This document shows, in pieces, positions 8,656 through 16,493 of a stretch of 64,000 nucleotides of DNA (position 1 is its first letter; the number at the start of each line of letters is the position of its first letter). Under the pieces are notes generated by a model. The model worked only from the letters and a program-made list of their open reading frames with translations. It searched no databases and had not been told where the DNA came from. The DNA is from Candidatus Litorirhabdus singularis (GTDB lineage Bacteria > Pseudomonadota > Gammaproteobacteria > Pseudomonadales > Halieaceae): contig NZ_SHNN01000001.1 of the NCBI RefSeq assembly GCF_026262625.1, positions 1,240,001-1,304,000 of the forward strand, given 5' to 3'. The translations under genes and the position numbers were made by a program.

Positions 8656-10115
8656 GCGCCAATCGCTATGGTTTTGGTTTCCAGATATTCCTCAAAACCT
8701 TCCGGCCCCATTTCGCGCCCAATACCGCTCTGCTTATAGCCGCCAAAAGGCGCGTCAGCCGCATAGTAGTTGCCGCCGTTCACCATCAGAGTGCCGGTGC
8801 GTATGCGCCTCGCCACTGCCAGCGCGCGCTCATCGCTGGCTGACTGCACGCCACCTGACAGGCCATAGGGAGAATCATTGGCAATGCGAATCGCATCTTC
8901 TTCGTCTTCATAGGTGATGACACACAATACCGGCCCAAAGATTTCTTCCTGAGCAATGGTCATGTCATTGGTGACGTCGACAAAGACCGTTGGCTCGATG
9001 TAATAGCCCTTGCTCAGGTGCGCTGGTGTGCCGCCACCCAATAGCAAACGTGCGCCCTCATTTTTGCCTCGCTCAATATAGGCCAGCACCCGCTCGTATT
9101 GACGCTGGTTGACCACGGGCCCCATGATCTGGTCTTCTGCTGCCGGATCCCCATACTGAATGAAGCCAAAGTAGGTCTTCAGTAGTTCCTCAACTTCTTG
9201 CTGTTTGGAACGTGGTACCAGCAATCGCGTCATAATGGCGCAGCCCTGACCGGCGTGGAAGCAGACCGCCAGGGACGACAGCAGTGCACTGCCCAGATCG
9301 GCATCGTCCAGAATGATATTGGCCGATTTGCCACCCAGTTCCAGAAACACTTTTTTAACGCTGTCGGCGGCCTGGCTCATAATGTGTTTCCCGACCGCGG
9401 TAGAGCCGGTGAAGGAAACCATGTCGACTCTGGGATCGGTGACCAGCTGTTCGCCGACCGCGACGGGGTCGGCCGCAGTAATGACATTGAAAACCCCGGC
9501 GGGAATATCCGTGTGCTCCTTGACCACGCGACCCAGCATGGTCGCTGACCAGGGTGTATCTGGCGCTGCTTTGAGTACTACGGTGCAACCCGCTGCCAGT
9601 GCCGGTACGCACTTGGCGAGGTTGATTTGTAGCGGCACGTTCCAGGGCGTCACCGCAGCGACAACACCAATCGCTTCTTTTTCTACCAGGCGTCGGCTGC
9701 GTTGCCCCAGTGGCTCGGCAATGCCCAGATCGCGTGACCATTGGAAGTCGGGTAATGTCTCCAGCGTGAAATCCATCATTGAGATAGGGACTTCGCACTG
9801 GGGGCCACTGCCACCACAAATGCCCATGGGTGCGCCAGTTTCGGCGGAAATCTGTTGTTTGAAATCGTCCTGCACCGCGCGTAGGCCGGCCTGCAACTGT
9901 TGCAGGCAGTGATGGCGAAAGGCATGGTTGGTTGACCAGTCGGTTTCATCAAAGGCACGTCGGGCAGCGGCTATTGCGCGTTCCATATCGGCAGTTCCGG
10001 CATCGGCCACCTCGCCGATTACGGCTTCGGTGGCGGGGTTGATGTTGGGATAGGTGGCGCCGGAGGCTGCTGTCACCAGCTCGCCGTCGATAAATAATCT
10101 TGTCTCGGGATTCAT
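8652..10115 (-). CDS. Aldehyde dehydrogenase
   Basis: 487 residues, the usual length for an NAD(P)-dependent aldehyde dehydrogenase. The oxyanion Asn159 (TPWNVP), the general base Glu259 (LELGGKSAN) and the nucleophile Cys292 (HAGQGCAIMTR) are all present, as is the FTGSTAVGK loop at 235-243. It oxidises an aldehyde to an acid. The gene is two bases from the stop of the hydroxyisobutyrate-type dehydrogenase and overlaps the next SDR. Together the three could run alcohol to aldehyde to acid oxidation. The substrate is not determined. Confidence 0.92.
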   Translation of the reverse strand: MNPETRLFIDGELVTAASGATYPNINPATEAVIGEVADAGTADMERAIAAARRAFDETDWSTNHAFRHHCLQQLQAGLRAVQDDFKQQISAETGAPMGICGGSGPQCEVPISMMDFTLETLPDFQWSRDLGIAEPLGQRSRRLVEKEAIGVVAAVTPWNVPLQINLAKCVPALAAGCTVVLKAAPDTPWSATMLGRVVKEHTDIPAGVFNVITAADPVAVGEQLVTDPRVDMVSFTGSTAVGKHIMSQAADSVKKVFLELGGKSANIILDDADLGSALLSSLAVCFHAGQGCAIMTRLLVPRSKQQEVEELLKTYFGFIQYGDPAAEDQIMGPVVNQRQYERVLAYIERGKNEGARLLLGGGTPAHLSKGYYIEPTVFVDVTNDMTIAQEEIFGPVLCVITYEDEEDAIRIANDSPYGLSGGVQSASDERALAVARRIRTGTLMVNGGNYYAADAPFGGYKQSGIGREMGPEGFEEYLETKTIAIGA

Positions 10116-10117
10116 AA

Positions 10118-10975
10118 CTAGGCCTTGTTCAGGAACAGGTTGTAGACATCGCCCTGTAGTTTTTCGGTATACGGTAAACTCACGCCCAGTGCTTTACCAC
10201 TGTCTATGGCGCAACTTAGATCTTTTTCTCCCAACTTGCCAAAGGCACCAAAGAACTCTGCCATTTGCTCCTCGGTACAACTGGCCGACAGCGCGTTGCG
10301 GTTGGAGATAAAGCTGTGCATGTTTTCGTTGATGACGCCGTTGGATTTGCCCACTTCGCGCAGAATATCGGCGGAAAGTCCTGCCGCCTCGGCGAGCCGG
10401 GTGGCTTCGGACATGGCCATAAACTCGGCATAGGTAATCAGGTTGTTGCACAGTTTGAGCACAATGCCCGTGCCTATGTCGCCTGCGTGTACCACTTTGT
10501 CTGCTGAGGTATTGAAGACCTCCGTGGCCGCTGCCACTACCTCGGCATCGCCGCCGACCATATAGCATAGGGTTCCAGCCTCGGCGCCCTGTGCACCGCC
10601 AGTAATAGGGGCGTCAATGATGTGGATTCCATACTCCGCACCATCCGCAGCCCATTTGAGAATACCGGCCTGTGTGATGGTGCTGTGAATGGCAATGATA
10701 CAGCCGACGTTGGCATTGGCCAGCAGACCCGCCTCGCCATACAGCAGCTCCTCGACCTGGTTGTCGTCACGTACGCAAATACCAATGTGGCTGCACTGCT
10801 GTGCCATGGTGGCGGGAGATTCACTGGCGATTGCGCCGAGTGCGACGAGCTCGTCGACGGCGGGTTGCATCAGGTCGTAGACGTAGGCATTAAAGGCGTC
10901 GCACACCAGATGTCTGGCGGAGGGTTTGCCGATATTGCCGAGTCCGATATAGCCCACATTTTTTTTATCTGCCAT
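10118..10975 (-). CDS. 3-hydroxyisobutyrate dehydrogenase-family NAD(P)-dependent oxidoreductase
   Basis: 285 residues of the beta-hydroxyacid dehydrogenase family. There is an N-terminal Rossmann motif (VGYIGLGNIGKPSARHL), the substrate-loop ITGGAQGAEAGTL (the GGxxGAxxGTL signature), and the catalytic Lys in GTGIVLKLCNNLI. A helical C-terminal domain follows. I start at ATG 10975, which has AAGGAG six bases upstream; a GTG 15 bases upstream is in frame but would bury that site. It is the promoter-proximal gene of the catabolic operon, facing the MarR gene. Confidence 0.9.
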   Translation of the reverse strand: MADKKNVGYIGLGNIGKPSARHLVCDAFNAYVYDLMQPAVDELVALGAIASESPATMAQQCSHIGICVRDDNQVEELLYGEAGLLANANVGCIIAIHSTITQAGILKWAADGAEYGIHIIDAPITGGAQGAEAGTLCYMVGGDAEVVAAATEVFNTSADKVVHAGDIGTGIVLKLCNNLITYAEFMAMSEATRLAEAAGLSADILREVGKSNGVINENMHSFISNRNALSASCTEEQMAEFFGAFGKLGEKDLSCAIDSGKALGVSLPYTEKLQGDVYNLFLNKA

Positions 10976-11000
10976 GGCGATCTCCTTCACGGGGCACCTG

Positions 11001-11030
11001 ATGATATAGGCTGCCTCGCGAGTAAGTCAA
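11001..11030 (-). promoter_or_regulatory. Predicted sigma-70 promoter for the catabolic operon
   Basis: On the minus strand a -35 box TTGACT (11030-11025) is followed after 18 bases by TATCAT (11006-11001). That places the start of transcription about 20 bases before the ATG at 10975. The -35 box is one arm of the palindrome at 11025-11042. Confidence 0.55.
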
Positions 11031-11042
11031 CATAGATTGACT
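11025..11042. promoter_or_regulatory. Palindromic operator candidate for the tandem MarR regulator
   Basis: AGTCAA, six bases, TTGACT: a perfect inverted repeat placed between the divergent MarR gene and the catabolic operon. Each arm is also the -35 hexamer of the promoter pointing away from it. A regulator bound here would block both promoters at once. MarR proteins classically bind such near-promoter palindromes and autoregulate; the assignment to this particular MarR is inference from position. Confidence 0.55.
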
Positions 11043-11065
11043 ACTAGACAATACGTGTTTACTAT
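11037..11065 (+). promoter_or_regulatory. Predicted sigma-70 promoter of the MarR gene; leaderless transcript likely
   Basis: TTGACT (11037-11042), a 17-base spacer, then TACTAT (11060-11065). Transcription should begin near 11072, almost exactly at the ATG (11074). There is no ribosome-binding site before that ATG, which fits a leaderless mRNA. Confidence 0.6.
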
Positions 11066-11073
11066 CTCTCCCT

Positions 11074-12183
11074 ATGAGTAATCTGGCACAACAGAGGGTT
11101 GATTCGCGGGAGATTTGGGGTCGTTATCGCAGTAATCTGCCACGCCACTGTATTGGTGTGTCGCGCCACCTGCAGACCCACCTGATGCACGCGCTGCACC
11201 AGCAGTTTGGGCATACCGGACTGCGACTGGGTTTTGAACCCTTCATTGCTTTGATTGGAGCTGGCGGTGCCCGTCCCGGAGAGCTGGCGAACTTGCTGTG
11301 CATCAGTAAGCAGGCCTGCAATCAGACAATTAATCAGATTGAGCGTGCTGGCTACCTGCAGCGCCAGCCCGATCCGGCTGATGGCAGGGCAAGATTGGTG
11401 CTGTTGACTGATCGCGGGCTCCAGTTGCGCGCCCAGGGTGCGGAACTTATCGGTCGCTATGAAGCTGAATGTGGCCAATTGCTGGGGTCAGATCGATTTG
11501 ATGAGTTGATGCTCTTGTTGCGAGATCTGTACGAGGGTCTGCAGTTACCCTCTGCCAGCCTGTCGTTAGGCGGCGCTGGTAGCGAAACAATCCTGGCGAA
11601 GTCGATAACAGCTGAGCCAATTCGGGCGGGAGAGATCGGTGCGCGTTTACCTCGAATTGCTGATTACATGATGCGGCGTTTGATGCAATTAACGATCGCG
11701 CGCGGTCATCCTGGACTCAAAATGTCGTTTGGGCAGGTGCTGAGCCTGATTGGACTGGAAGGCGGTAAAGTCGGGCAGATGGCGAGAGTCCAGCAAGTGA
11801 GCAAGCAGGCGATCAGTTCGGTGGCGGCGGAGCTTGAGCATTTGAATTATATAGAGCGGCACCCTGACCCCGCCGATGCACGCCAGCAGGTGTTGCAGTT
11901 CACCACCTTGGGTATGCAGCTGTTGGCCGATTCGGTGCAATCTGTAGTGCAACTGGAGCTCGAGCTGAGCCGCCTGCTAGGCGCCGACAGGCTGTCAAAA
12001 CTGCAGCGTATACTGGCTGACCTCTATCAGGGTCTGCACCTGGAAGAAGAAATTTTCGGCCCTGCGGCAGACACAACTGCTGATCTCAGACTACTGGCCG
12101 CGCAGCTTGTTAAACAACTGGGTCCAGAGAATGCCGCCAGTCTGGCGAGCATGCTGAACCCGCAACAGGAGTTTATGAAATGA
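11074..12183 (+). CDS. Tandem MarR-family regulator (two winged-helix domains in one chain)
   Basis: 369 residues, about twice the length of a normal MarR protein. Two MarR winged-helix domains are visible. Domain 1 spans roughly residues 20-160, with SKQACNQTINQIERAGYLQR and wing DPADGRARLVLLTDRG. Domain 2 spans roughly 195-335, with SKQAISSVAAELEHLNYIER and wing DPADARQQVLQFTTLG. MarR proteins work as dimers, so this chain may fold as a built-in dimer. The stop overlaps the next ATG (ATGA). By position it controls the catabolic operon and itself, probably releasing DNA on binding an aromatic or acyl-CoA ligand. Confidence 0.85.
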   Translation: MSNLAQQRVDSREIWGRYRSNLPRHCIGVSRHLQTHLMHALHQQFGHTGLRLGFEPFIALIGAGGARPGELANLLCISKQACNQTINQIERAGYLQRQPDPADGRARLVLLTDRGLQLRAQGAELIGRYEAECGQLLGSDRFDELMLLLRDLYEGLQLPSASLSLGGAGSETILAKSITAEPIRAGEIGARLPRIADYMMRRLMQLTIARGHPGLKMSFGQVLSLIGLEGGKVGQMARVQQVSKQAISSVAAELEHLNYIERHPDPADARQQVLQFTTLGMQLLADSVQSVVQLELELSRLLGADRLSKLQRILADLYQGLHLEEEIFGPAADTTADLRLLAAQLVKQLGPENAASLASMLNPQQEFMK

Positions 12184-12878
12184 CCTATGACTGGCAGGCA
12201 GGGTTGGTGTTTCTTGCTGTATTAATAGCCTTGACCAAAATCATCAAGTTCTTTGTATTCAAGGTGCCGGCGCTGGAGCAAGAGCGCCTGAAAAATATGG
12301 AAGTATGGAAGGAAAAGCGCAAACTGGACAAATATAAGAAGGTTATGCAGCAGACGCGCTCCGCCGGCATGTATACCAATCTGGTATTCATTCTGCTGGT
12401 GTGCCCGTTTTTTATTAACCTTGCGCCGCAACCGATCTGGAAGATTTTTCTCGATCTTTTTATCATCCTTATGGTCTACGATTTTGTTTACTACCTGACC
12501 CATCGCTTTGTGTTTCACGGGCAGGGCTTTTTTCGCAAGATCCATGCGGTGCATCACCAGGCCCGCGATGTCACATTTATTGATGCTCACTACGTGCATC
12601 CGCTGGAAACTTTTGTCGGTGTGTTCCTGTTCGTATCGACCATCCCCATGCTGACACTGGTGCTGGGCCCTTTTCACGCGGTGACAGTTGCGCTGGCGTT
12701 TTTGGTGTTCACCCAGCTGAATATTATTAATCACTGCAAGGTGGAGTTACCCTTCTTCCCATTCAAGACGGTTAGTTGGATTTCCGCGCGTCATAATGCT
12801 CACCATGAAAATATGCACAAGGGTAACTACGCCACCATCACCCTGCTCTACGACAAGGTGTTTGGCACGTTCTGCTAG
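12180..12878 (+). CDS. Fatty acid hydroxylase / sterol desaturase family membrane enzyme
   Basis: 232 residues with two or more membrane hairpins and the di-iron histidine motifs of this superfamily: HRFVFHG, HAVHHQ, HYVHPLE and HNAHHENMH. These non-heme di-iron enzymes hydroxylate or desaturate lipids and sterol-like substrates at the inner membrane. The gene is translationally coupled to the MarR regulator and followed nine bases later by an NTF2-like gene, suggesting it serves the regulated pathway. The substrate is unknown. Confidence 0.85.
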   Translation: MTYDWQAGLVFLAVLIALTKIIKFFVFKVPALEQERLKNMEVWKEKRKLDKYKKVMQQTRSAGMYTNLVFILLVCPFFINLAPQPIWKIFLDLFIILMVYDFVYYLTHRFVFHGQGFFRKIHAVHHQARDVTFIDAHYVHPLETFVGVFLFVSTIPMLTLVLGPFHAVTVALAFLVFTQLNIINHCKVELPFFPFKTVSWISARHNAHHENMHKGNYATITLLYDKVFGTFC

Positions 12879-12886
12879 GAGAGATC

Positions 12887-13297
12887 ATGAGCCAGCTTGA
12901 AGCTAACAAAGAGTTTGTCCGTAACTTTCTCGACGCGATGAATCGCGGCGATGTTGAGGCTATCGTGGATGCCTACGCCGCGGACGGGTTCGTTTGGACG
13001 ATGGGTAATACGCTAGCTTCCGGGCAGTATGACAAGCAGCAGATCAGCGAGTTTGCGGGCAGTATTTATGAATCCTTCCCAGCGGGTATCCGCTTTGACG
13101 TGCTAAACATGACGGCGGAGGATGATCGGGTTGCGGTGGAGGCTACCTCGGAGGGGGAGCATGTATCCGGTGTTCCCTACAGAAACCGCTATCACTTTCT
13201 GTTCACCCTGCGCGATGGCAAGCTCGCGTCGCTGAAAGAATATATGGACACCGAGTTGCTAACCGAGGTCATTTGCGGCGGTCAGCGACCCGGCTAG
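12887..13297 (+). CDS. NTF2-like / SnoaL-type protein
   Basis: 136 residues of the cone-shaped NTF2-like fold: an N-terminal helix pair (NKEFVRNFLDAMNRGDVEAIVDAYAADGF) then strands ending RYHFLFTLRDGKLASLKEYMDTELL, the classic ketosteroid-isomerase/SnoaL ending. It begins after a strong AGGAGAG site and is the third gene of the MarR operon. Members act as isomerases, cyclases or simply bind small ligands. The catalytic role is not inferable from sequence alone. Confidence 0.8.
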   Translation: MSQLEANKEFVRNFLDAMNRGDVEAIVDAYAADGFVWTMGNTLASGQYDKQQISEFAGSIYESFPAGIRFDVLNMTAEDDRVAVEATSEGEHVSGVPYRNRYHFLFTLRDGKLASLKEYMDTELLTEVICGGQRPG

Positions 13298-13338
13298 CCC
13301 AGCTCTGCTACATCTTTAAGCTTAGCTGATCCAATGCG

Positions 13339-14181
13339 CTACTTTGGCTTACGAAACTTCAGCGTCATGCGATTGGACTCTCCGATCGATTGCATCTGCA
13401 CGCGTAGTTCAGGGTCCTCGCGGCTGGTCGAAAGGCTGGGCGGCAGGCGCCAGACCATATCATCGGCCCCCGGTTGATCGGCGGGGTTCTGGTTAATGTT
13501 GTTGGAACCAACGTATTCCAGTCCCGCTGCCTGCATCTGTTCGATCACAAACGACTTTTTGAGGTAGCCGCGTGGGCCGCTGGCCCAGGCATCATCTTTG
13601 TCTTCGCGCGCTTCATGTTGCACTACGCCCAGAATGCCGCCGGGTTTGAGGGCGGCAACCGAATCTTTAAGGGCGGTGTCCAGATAGCCGTCAGCCCGAA
13701 ACCGGGCCAAATTGTGTAGCGCTCTGACCAGCAGTACTGCATCAGCTTTGCCGTGGAACGAATCTGGCATTGTGCCGAAAGTGAAAGCGCTGATGCTGGC
13801 AGACTCAGCACCGCCCCAGCTCTGGGCATCCGCGGTCCAGTCTGCAGCCCAGGTCTCTTTGGCCTTGATTCGTTCAGCAGAAACAAAGCCGAACTTGGGG
13901 AACATAGACTGGTTGTAATCGACACCGACAAGATGGCCGTCCGGGCCCAGGTAGTCGAGCAGTATCTTGCTATACCAGCCGCCGCCGGGCAGTGCTTCCA
14001 TGACGGTCATGCCTGGCTCGATACCCAGCCAGCTCAGAGTTTCTGCCGGATGGCGAAAGTAATAGCGTGTCTGCGTCTCTGCAGGTTGCGCGGTAAGCAC
14101 TTCGGCCAGCTTGCGATTATCGGCATGGACCGCCGCAGTGCAGGCCAGCAGGCATATCGTGGTAAGGCGCATCAGGTTCAT
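13339..14181 (-). CDS. Secreted class I SAM-dependent methyltransferase-like protein (COG4798 type)
   Basis: 280 residues. A signal peptide (MNLMRLTTICLLACTAAVHA) precedes a methyltransferase-like Rossmann fold with GIEPGMTVMEALPGGGWYSKIL as motif I, DYNQSMFPKFGF and LVRALHNLARF. This is the predicted-methyltransferase family usually found with export signals, which is odd for a SAM enzyme since SAM is cytoplasmic. I start at the ATG at 14181, which has GGAG seven bases upstream; a TTG at 14292 would hide the signal peptide. The substrate is unknown. Confidence 0.8.
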   Translation of the reverse strand: MNLMRLTTICLLACTAAVHADNRKLAEVLTAQPAETQTRYYFRHPAETLSWLGIEPGMTVMEALPGGGWYSKILLDYLGPDGHLVGVDYNQSMFPKFGFVSAERIKAKETWAADWTADAQSWGGAESASISAFTFGTMPDSFHGKADAVLLVRALHNLARFRADGYLDTALKDSVAALKPGGILGVVQHEAREDKDDAWASGPRGYLKKSFVIEQMQAAGLEYVGSNNINQNPADQPGADDMVWRLPPSLSTSREDPELRVQMQSIGESNRMTLKFRKPK

Positions 14182-14300
14182 AGCAATCTCCATAGTTGGT
14201 TTAGGTAGCATAGACCAGTTTTGATTGTAGATAGCGGTCCTGCCGGGTCTGGTCGGTAAAAGCTTTGATTGTGCGGCAGGCTTGGTTGCCAATGCCGCGC

Positions 14301-14846
14301 TTACATAAGTACCGTCGGTTTAATGGTGACTGGGTCCAGGGCCGCGTGTTCAGAGCTGATGTAAACCTCTCCATCCATGATTGAGGCTTGCAGGCGCATG
14401 CCGGGCGCTGCCATCAGTGCCAGCTGCTTACTGCTTTCAGTGTCAATTTCCAGCACCTTCAGGTTGTCAAAACGCTGCAGCAGCGGTGCGTTTTTCTCCC
14501 ACCAGAGGGGCACTGCCCGACCCCCATAGCAATACAATACGACCTCGCGCGCGCGCCCGCAGGCCTTGCGCAATCGGCTTTCATCTGGCGTCCCCAGTTC
14601 AATCCAAAGTTCGATATCGCCAGTCAGCTGTTTGCGCCACAGATCAGGTTCATCATCCGTGCTGATACCGCGGCCAAACTCCAGTTCCTGATCAGCGTGT
14701 AGCGCGAAAGCCAGAATACGCATCAGCATACGTTCATCGGTTTCCGAAGGGTGGCGCGCAACGGTAAGTGCATAGTCGGCGTAGACCTGACGGTCCATAT
14801 CGGCAACATTGAGGGCGGTTTTGTAGATGGTTGCCTTAAGGGCCAT
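14301..14846 (-). CDS. yaeQ: YaeQ family protein
   Basis: 181 residues starting with the family's opening MALKATIYKTALNVADMDR. Further conserved parts are ARHPSETDERMLMRILAFALHA, the ELWIELGTPDESRLRKACGRA core, and WWEKNAPLLQRFDNLKVLEID. YaeQ has a PD-(D/E)XK nuclease-like fold; its E. coli member was once linked to suppression of RfaH loss. I start at 14846, since the preceding 12 in-frame codons do not match the family. It lies 119 bases from the methyltransferase gene. Confidence 0.9.
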   Translation of the reverse strand: MALKATIYKTALNVADMDRQVYADYALTVARHPSETDERMLMRILAFALHADQELEFGRGISTDDEPDLWRKQLTGDIELWIELGTPDESRLRKACGRAREVVLYCYGGRAVPLWWEKNAPLLQRFDNLKVLEIDTESSKQLALMAAPGMRLQASIMDGEVYISSEHAALDPVTIKPTVLM

Positions 14847-15046
14847 GGCAAGATTCGCACTATTTTTGAAGCGGGTGCACAATCTACCACAGCGCCGCAG
14901 GCTTGTTGCATTAGCCGGACAGGTTCAATCAGCTGGCAATGGGTTTAACAGGCTAGCCACGCCGACCTTTTAAGTCGATGGCGCTGGTCATTTGCGCTGG
15001 CGGCGCGGAAGATATGCCCCCTTGTTCGGGGTTGGAGGTTAATACG

Positions 15047-16477
15047 ATGGATACAGAGAATAGTGTGTTGGTAATGGAAGCGGATCTGCAGCGTTTGCGT
15101 CAGGCGCAGCGCGATGATGGTTTTCCCAATGCTGCGGTGCGTAAAGATCGTCTGCAGCGCTGTATTGATCTGCTGGTTGACCATCAGGATGCGCTGGTAG
15201 CGGCTCTGGATAAAGACTACGGCGGCCGCTCGCCCTATCTCAGCAAGATGTCTGAGGTGATGCAGCCAATCGGTCATCTCAAGCATGCAATCAAACATGT
15301 CGATAAGTGGATGAAGCCGGAGAAGCGTAAAGCCATGTTTCCCATGGGCCTGTTGGGCGGCAAAGCACGTATCGAATATCAGCCCAAGGGTGTGGTGGGT
15401 ATTATGTCACCCTGGAATTTTCCGCTGGCGATGATTTTCCACCCCCTGAGTAACGCTCTGGCCGCCGGCAATCGTGTGATGATCAAGCCCTCCGAATTTA
15501 ATCCCGTTACCGCTGCCTTGGTAGCCGATTTATTCAGTAAGTACTTCAGCGCTGATGAAATCGTAGTGGTCACTGGCGGACCTGAAATGGGAGGTGCCTT
15601 CAGCGCGCTGCCGCTGGACCATATCCTGTTTACCGGCGCGTCCAGTATCGGTAAGAAGGTGATGGAAGCGGCCAGTCGTAACCTGACTCCGGTGACGCTG
15701 GAGTTGGGTGGCAAGTCGCCCACGATCGTTGCCGCAGATGTTGATATCACCAAGGCGGCGGCCAAGATCATCACAGGCAAGACCATGAACTCTGGCCAGG
15801 TTTGTCTGTCTCCTGATTACACCTTCGTACCAGAAGCCAGCCTGGATTCATTTATTGCTGCTGCGACGGATACGTTTACAGAGCTTTACCCAACTGTGTC
15901 GGGTAATGGTGATTACGCTGCGATGATTAATCTGCGCCACTACGAGCGGATGGTGAGCTACATTGAGGAGGCGCGCGCTGCGGGAGTTCAAGTGGTGGCC
16001 CTGTCTGAAGATGTCTATACTCCCGATGAGCAGCGTATACCGGTGCATTTGGTCATTAATCCGGGTGACGAGCTAAAAGTCTCTCAGGATGAGATCTTTG
16101 GCCCCCTTATGATTGTGCGCACTTATCGCGAGCTGAGCGAATGCGTCAATTACATCAACGACCGTCCGCACCCCCTGGGTCTCTATTTCTTCGGCGATAA
16201 TCCGCAGGAGCAGGACTATGTGTTAAAGAACACGCTGTCCGGCGGCGTCACTATCAACGACGTCATCTTTCATATTGCCAATATTGACCTGCCGTTTGGT
16301 GGGGTGGGTAATAGCGGGCTGGGTAACTATCAGGGCCGCGAAGGCTTCAAGACCTTCAGTCACGCTCGCAGCGTTTACAAACAGGGTTGGGTAGATCTGG
16401 GTAAGCTGGGTGGCACCAACCCGCCGTATGCGGCAGGCAAGCTGGATAAGCTGCTGGCCGGACAAATCAAGAAGTAA
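15047..16477 (+). CDS. calB: Coniferyl-aldehyde-type aldehyde dehydrogenase
   Basis: 476 residues of the short-form ALDH branch that includes coniferyl aldehyde dehydrogenase and class 3 fatty aldehyde dehydrogenases. Active-site Asn124 (SPWNFP), Glu219 (LELGGKSPT) and Cys253 (NSGQVCLSPDY) are present. The ATG at 15047 has a GGAGG site six bases upstream. It would oxidise aromatic or long-chain aldehydes to acids with NAD(P). It begins the plus-strand catabolic run up to 20585, and the gene after it starts 16 bases downstream. The symbol is by family resemblance, not proof of substrate. Confidence 0.8.
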   Translation: MDTENSVLVMEADLQRLRQAQRDDGFPNAAVRKDRLQRCIDLLVDHQDALVAALDKDYGGRSPYLSKMSEVMQPIGHLKHAIKHVDKWMKPEKRKAMFPMGLLGGKARIEYQPKGVVGIMSPWNFPLAMIFHPLSNALAAGNRVMIKPSEFNPVTAALVADLFSKYFSADEIVVVTGGPEMGGAFSALPLDHILFTGASSIGKKVMEAASRNLTPVTLELGGKSPTIVAADVDITKAAAKIITGKTMNSGQVCLSPDYTFVPEASLDSFIAAATDTFTELYPTVSGNGDYAAMINLRHYERMVSYIEEARAAGVQVVALSEDVYTPDEQRIPVHLVINPGDELKVSQDEIFGPLMIVRTYRELSECVNYINDRPHPLGLYFFGDNPQEQDYVLKNTLSGGVTINDVIFHIANIDLPFGGVGNSGLGNYQGREGFKTFSHARSVYKQGWVDLGKLGGTNPPYAAGKLDKLLAGQIKK

Positions 16478-16493
16478 CAGCAGGAGACAGACG

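Noticed and set aside
9313-9912. A 199-codon frame antisense to the aldehyde dehydrogenase
   Set aside because: Ser/Thr/Pro-rich shadow with no motif; the minus strand has all ALDH active-site residues.
14301-16477. CRISPR, tRNA or insertion sequence anywhere in the window
   Set aside because: I saw no direct-repeat array, no tRNA-like clover-leaf with CCA-type end, and no transposase motif on either strand.
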